A stretch of DNA of 64,000 nucleotides, from assembly GCF_000420445.1 (NCBI RefSeq), contig NZ_ATUY01000002.1, positions 62,001 through 126,000 of the forward strand. The letters run 5' to 3'. A program made the position numbers and the translations under genes. The notes under the pieces were generated by a model that saw only the letters and a list, made by a program, of their open reading frames with translations, ran no database searches and was not told the DNA's origin. The stretch comes from Actinotignum urinale DSM 15805 (GTDB lineage Bacteria; Actinomycetota; Actinomycetes; Actinomycetales; Actinomycetaceae). This document shows, piece after piece, positions 61,274-64,000 of this stretch (position 1 is the first letter of the stretch; the number at the start of each line of letters is the position of its first letter).

Positions 61274-64000
61274 CTAGATTGCCCAGCGATCAGGAGAACT
61301 CACCGCGTAGTTCACGCCGATAGCCTCGAAGTGCTTCATCGCTGCTGTGATCTTCGCATTCTCGCTCGGACGACGTTTCATCGGATCCTGGCTGGACTTC
61401 GTCTCACGAACCACATACAAGTGCTCGATCCCATCTTCGACCTTGATGATCGCCCAGTCCGGGTTATAGTCCCCGACCGGAGTAGGGATGCGGAACTTGT
61501 CGGGCAGCTTCATGAACAGTTTGATGTCCTCACGCCCATCCAAGTACTGGGCGAACTGTTTCTCCACGGCCGAGTCGAAGACCACGTAATCGAAGTCGGT
61601 TTTCTCCTTATGGGTCACCTTGTAGAGCTGGTCGATAAAACGATCCTTCTCCTCAAGCCCATCGGCCTGTAGCTCACGCAACTCATAGATACTGCCACCG
61701 ATCGGCTCATACTGGATCCCTTCGATGAGGGTGTGAGCAAGCTCAGTTTCGATGCACCCGGTGACCATCTTGATGTAGTCATTCGGGTTCGTCAGGAACT
61801 CACCTACCCGCTCCGAACCCAGCAGAATGTCGATAATCGTTTTACGGGTCAGCGAGGTAGACTCTTGCAGCTGTAGCACGATGTCAGGCAACGGGTAGGA
61901 CTCTTTGAGTACCTCGTCACGAAACCCAAGCACCGAACCTTTCGGCCCACCACGGGTCAGCTCCACACCAGTGCGAGTGACCTGGATACGGATCGGCTGA
62001 ATCTCTGGTGCTTCCTTGATTCTTGCCACACATCGTCGAACCAGGTCAGCACGATCTAGGCTCACCCGGTAGGTGGTGCGCGATGTGATCTTCTCCCAGA
62101 ACTCCTCAAACTCAGGCGTGGCATACACCTGCTTGTTCAGCGAGCGAACCACACGCTTACGCTTGGGCTTGACCAGCACTTCGATCTTGCACCGCTCAAC
62201 CAGGTCAATGACTTCTTGCTCGTAGTCGGCGTACTGTTCAGGCAGCCCGACCGTAAAACCGAGTTGTTCTGGCACCCACGTGCCCTGGACCTCGCCCGCA
62301 TCGTTGATGTAACCGCGCTCGCGCAAAACCTCCCAGATTTCAGCGGAGCGGCGCGTGCCAAGGCGGGATTCCTTACCGGCCTCAACGATCGGCAGCTCAG
62401 CGAACTCAGTCTTACGCACGTAACCAACGGCAACACCGGCACGCTTGTACTCGTCCTGCAGTGCGGCAGCAAACGCCGCATACGATTCGTTCGCCACGAC
62501 CGTCAATTGTGCGGTACCGGCGTCCTTGACGCGCTCACCATCCTGGTTAACCGGCAGGCGCAAACCGCGCCCGATGGTCTGACGGCGTTCAGTATCGGTG
62601 GACATGTCGCGCAGGGTGCAGATCTGGAACACGTTCGGGTTATCCCAACCTTCACGTAGCGCTGAGTGGGAAAAGATGAACCGAACCGGCTCATCCATGC
62701 TCAGCAACCGAGCCTTGTCCTTCATGATCAGCTCATAGGCGTCATCATCAGCCTTCGTCTTACCCGAGGAGTCCTTGAACGTCACTTGCGCAGCCTTGCC
62801 CTTGCCCCGCTTCATCTGAGCAAAATAGCCCGAGCGTGCCTCTATCGGATCAGCAGGCAAGAAAGCATGCGAGGCAGAGCTCTTCGCACGCTCCTCCTGA
62901 TAGATAGCATCAAACCAGGTTGCGAAATCACCGTTGGCATCCAGATTATTGATGCCCTCACCCAGGTAGGAGGCGACTTTGTCGATGAAGAACAGCGACA
63001 ACACCTTGATTCCCTGAGGGTGCACTTGTTCCTCTTTGCGGATGTGCTCGCGCACGGTCTCGCGTATCATTGCTTGGAAAACGGCGTTTTGGTTTCCGCC
63101 GATCTCTTCCCCCACGCGCAGATAGCCATAGTTGGTCAACTCGATCTGCTCAGGCACCACGCTGATCTCGTTGATCCGCCAATTCCCCTCATACGCCGAG
63201 TTACCGCCAGAGAGCCGCTCCAGGTCAGCGCCCTGAGTGGCATTAACCTTCCGCTTCGCGTACGAGCCGTCTTTCTTACGGCAGATCAACTCCAGGCCAG
63301 CTTTGAAGGTCGGGTCACGCTTGACCTCAAGCAGCTTCACATACGGTTTAGCCGCGCTCCCGAGCTCTTGCGCATCCGAAACAACGATCTTCTTCACCAG
63401 CTCCAGCCGATGCGCATCCAACGGATCCAACCGGTAGACCACGTTGCGGGCCGTGCGGTGCGTGGCAGAGTACCGGAGCGTACATAACGGGTTCAGGTCA
63501 GCCACAGCAGACTGCGCGAGCAGGGATTCCATGTTCTGTGGCTCGTCCATGATCACAATCGGCCGGGTCGCCTGCAAATAATCCAACGGGCGCAGCCCTG
63601 AAAGTTTGTCGCGCTGTTGGTGAATGATACGGGTGTTCTTATCGCCCCTAATCGAGTCAATCGTCATCACCATGAACTGCAAGGACGTGGCCGTAGCAAA
63701 ATCCCGTACATCCTCAGCACGGTCACCGGAGTAGACGGTGTAGTCCATGTTGATCTGCGGGTACAGGTGGCGGAAGTGTTCCCGCATCAACTGGATGCTG
63801 GCCTTCACACCCTCACGGATCGCCACCGACGGCACCAAAATAATGTACTTGTTGAACTTATACTTCATGGCCAGCTCAAAGGCCGTGCGCAGGTAGACAT
63901 ACGTCTTACCCGTACCGGTCTCCATCTCGATGTCGAACTGCAAGCCATCAACCAAGCCGTCGTTGATTTCAAGGCCGTTGCGGTCCTGCACGCGCTTCAG
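61274..64000 (-). CDS. res: type III restriction enzyme, Res subunit (N-terminus beyond the window)
   Basis: At least 905 residues; the gene starts beyond the right edge. SF2 helicase motifs: METGTGKT Walker A, MDEPQNME Walker B-type DEPQ box, YSATHRT, and TIGRGLRLPVN. The C-terminal nuclease is the PD-(D/E)xK form: VGDYNPDWAI then YVVRETKS. Type III enzymes translocate and cut DNA between unmethylated sites with a Mod partner. The mod gene is not in view; it is expected beyond the edge. The sequence reads as intact. Confidence 0.93.
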   Translation of the reverse strand: MKRVQDRNGLEINDGLVDGLQFDIEMETGTGKTYVYLRTAFELAMKYKFNKYIILVPSVAIREGVKASIQLMREHFRHLYPQINMDYTVYSGDRAEDVRDFATATSLQFMVMTIDSIRGDKNTRIIHQQRDKLSGLRPLDYLQATRPIVIMDEPQNMESLLAQSAVADLNPLCTLRYSATHRTARNVVYRLDPLDAHRLELVKKIVVSDAQELGSAAKPYVKLLEVKRDPTFKAGLELICRKKDGSYAKRKVNATQGADLERLSGGNSAYEGNWRINEISVVPEQIELTNYGYLRVGEEIGGNQNAVFQAMIRETVREHIRKEEQVHPQGIKVLSLFFIDKVASYLGEGINNLDANGDFATWFDAIYQEERAKSSASHAFLPADPIEARSGYFAQMKRGKGKAAQVTFKDSSGKTKADDDAYELIMKDKARLLSMDEPVRFIFSHSALREGWDNPNVFQICTLRDMSTDTERRQTIGRGLRLPVNQDGERVKDAGTAQLTVVANESYAAFAAALQDEYKRAGVAVGYVRKTEFAELPIVEAGKESRLGTRRSAEIWEVLRERGYINDAGEVQGTWVPEQLGFTVGLPEQYADYEQEVIDLVERCKIEVLVKPKRKRVVRSLNKQVYATPEFEEFWEKITSRTTYRVSLDRADLVRRCVARIKEAPEIQPIRIQVTRTGVELTRGGPKGSVLGFRDEVLKESYPLPDIVLQLQESTSLTRKTIIDILLGSERVGEFLTNPNDYIKMVTGCIETELAHTLIEGIQYEPIGGSIYELRELQADGLEEKDRFIDQLYKVTHKEKTDFDYVVFDSAVEKQFAQYLDGREDIKLFMKLPDKFRIPTPVGDYNPDWAIIKVEDGIEHLYVVRETKSSQDPMKRRPSENAKITAAMKHFEAIGVNYAVSSPDRWAI

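Noticed and set aside
61175-63487. Long plus-strand frames opposite the Res gene (165, 147 and 273 codons)
   Set aside because: They are antisense to an intact Res gene with strong motif support and have no ribosome sites or domains.

Overview
The window comes from a medium-GC actinobacterium, most likely of the Actinomycetaceae (Arcanobacterium/Trueperella-like). This rests on the gene families (DUF3027, DUF3263, DUF4032, LytR_C, a mycothiol-type glycosyltransferase/deacetylase pair, GroEL with a GGM tail under CIRCE control), the actinobacterial gene orders, an LPxTG surface protein and many leaderless genes. The species cannot be fixed from this sequence alone.

Region 1 (1-7055) is the right end of a prophage. 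It holds the end of the tail genes, a lysis cassette (coiled-coil membrane protein, amidase endolysin split by a -1 frame change, holin), a strong terminator, and then a leftward module of integrase, HicA-like toxin and HTH protein. The integrase faces the 3' end of tRNA-Ser(GGA), the probable attachment site. Its upstream region carries an inverted repeat and four decamer repeats.

Region 2 (7144-23151) is chromosomal backbone. It starts with a gene-free stretch rich in DnaA-box-like sites. Then come trpE-trpG (TrpG lacks its catalytic cysteine), an acyl-CoA dehydrogenase-like gene, SRP RNA, dnaX-recR, lysC-asd, a degenerate ABC ATPase with a DUF4032 protein, a membrane Ser/Thr kinase, a DsbA-like protein and tRNA-Thr.

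Region 3 (23328-56831) continues with ung, DUF3263, LytR_C, groEL behind two CIRCE operators, an altered HD-family protein, SDR-plsC, a two-component system, a PspA homologue, a TPM-domain protein, a cold-shock/DUF3027/manA/NCS2 permease stretch and a DtxR-type regulator. It goes on with an NlpC/P60 protein, a tandem USP, tRNA-Arg and mshA-mshB. A 1501-residue helicase/nuclease-like protein with eroded ATPase motifs follows. The last part is mscL, a SAF protein, a 5-FTHF cyclo-ligase, moeA/glp with a GlpR-like membrane protein, and tRNA-Ala(CGC).

Region 4 (56832-64000) is an accessory island behind tRNA-Ala. Fragments of the tRNA 3' end and a DNA-methyltransferase remnant lie next to a 1108-residue LPKTG surface protein and a type III restriction Res subunit that runs off the right edge.

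The observations most worth checking are the endolysin frame change at a heptamer A AAA AAC, the Cys79Phe TrpG, the set of nine genes with a TANNNT hexamer 6-7 nt before the start codon, the ABC/DUF4032 pair and the 1501-residue protein with eroded motifs, the HicA-like/HTH pair, and the tRNA-Ala scar.
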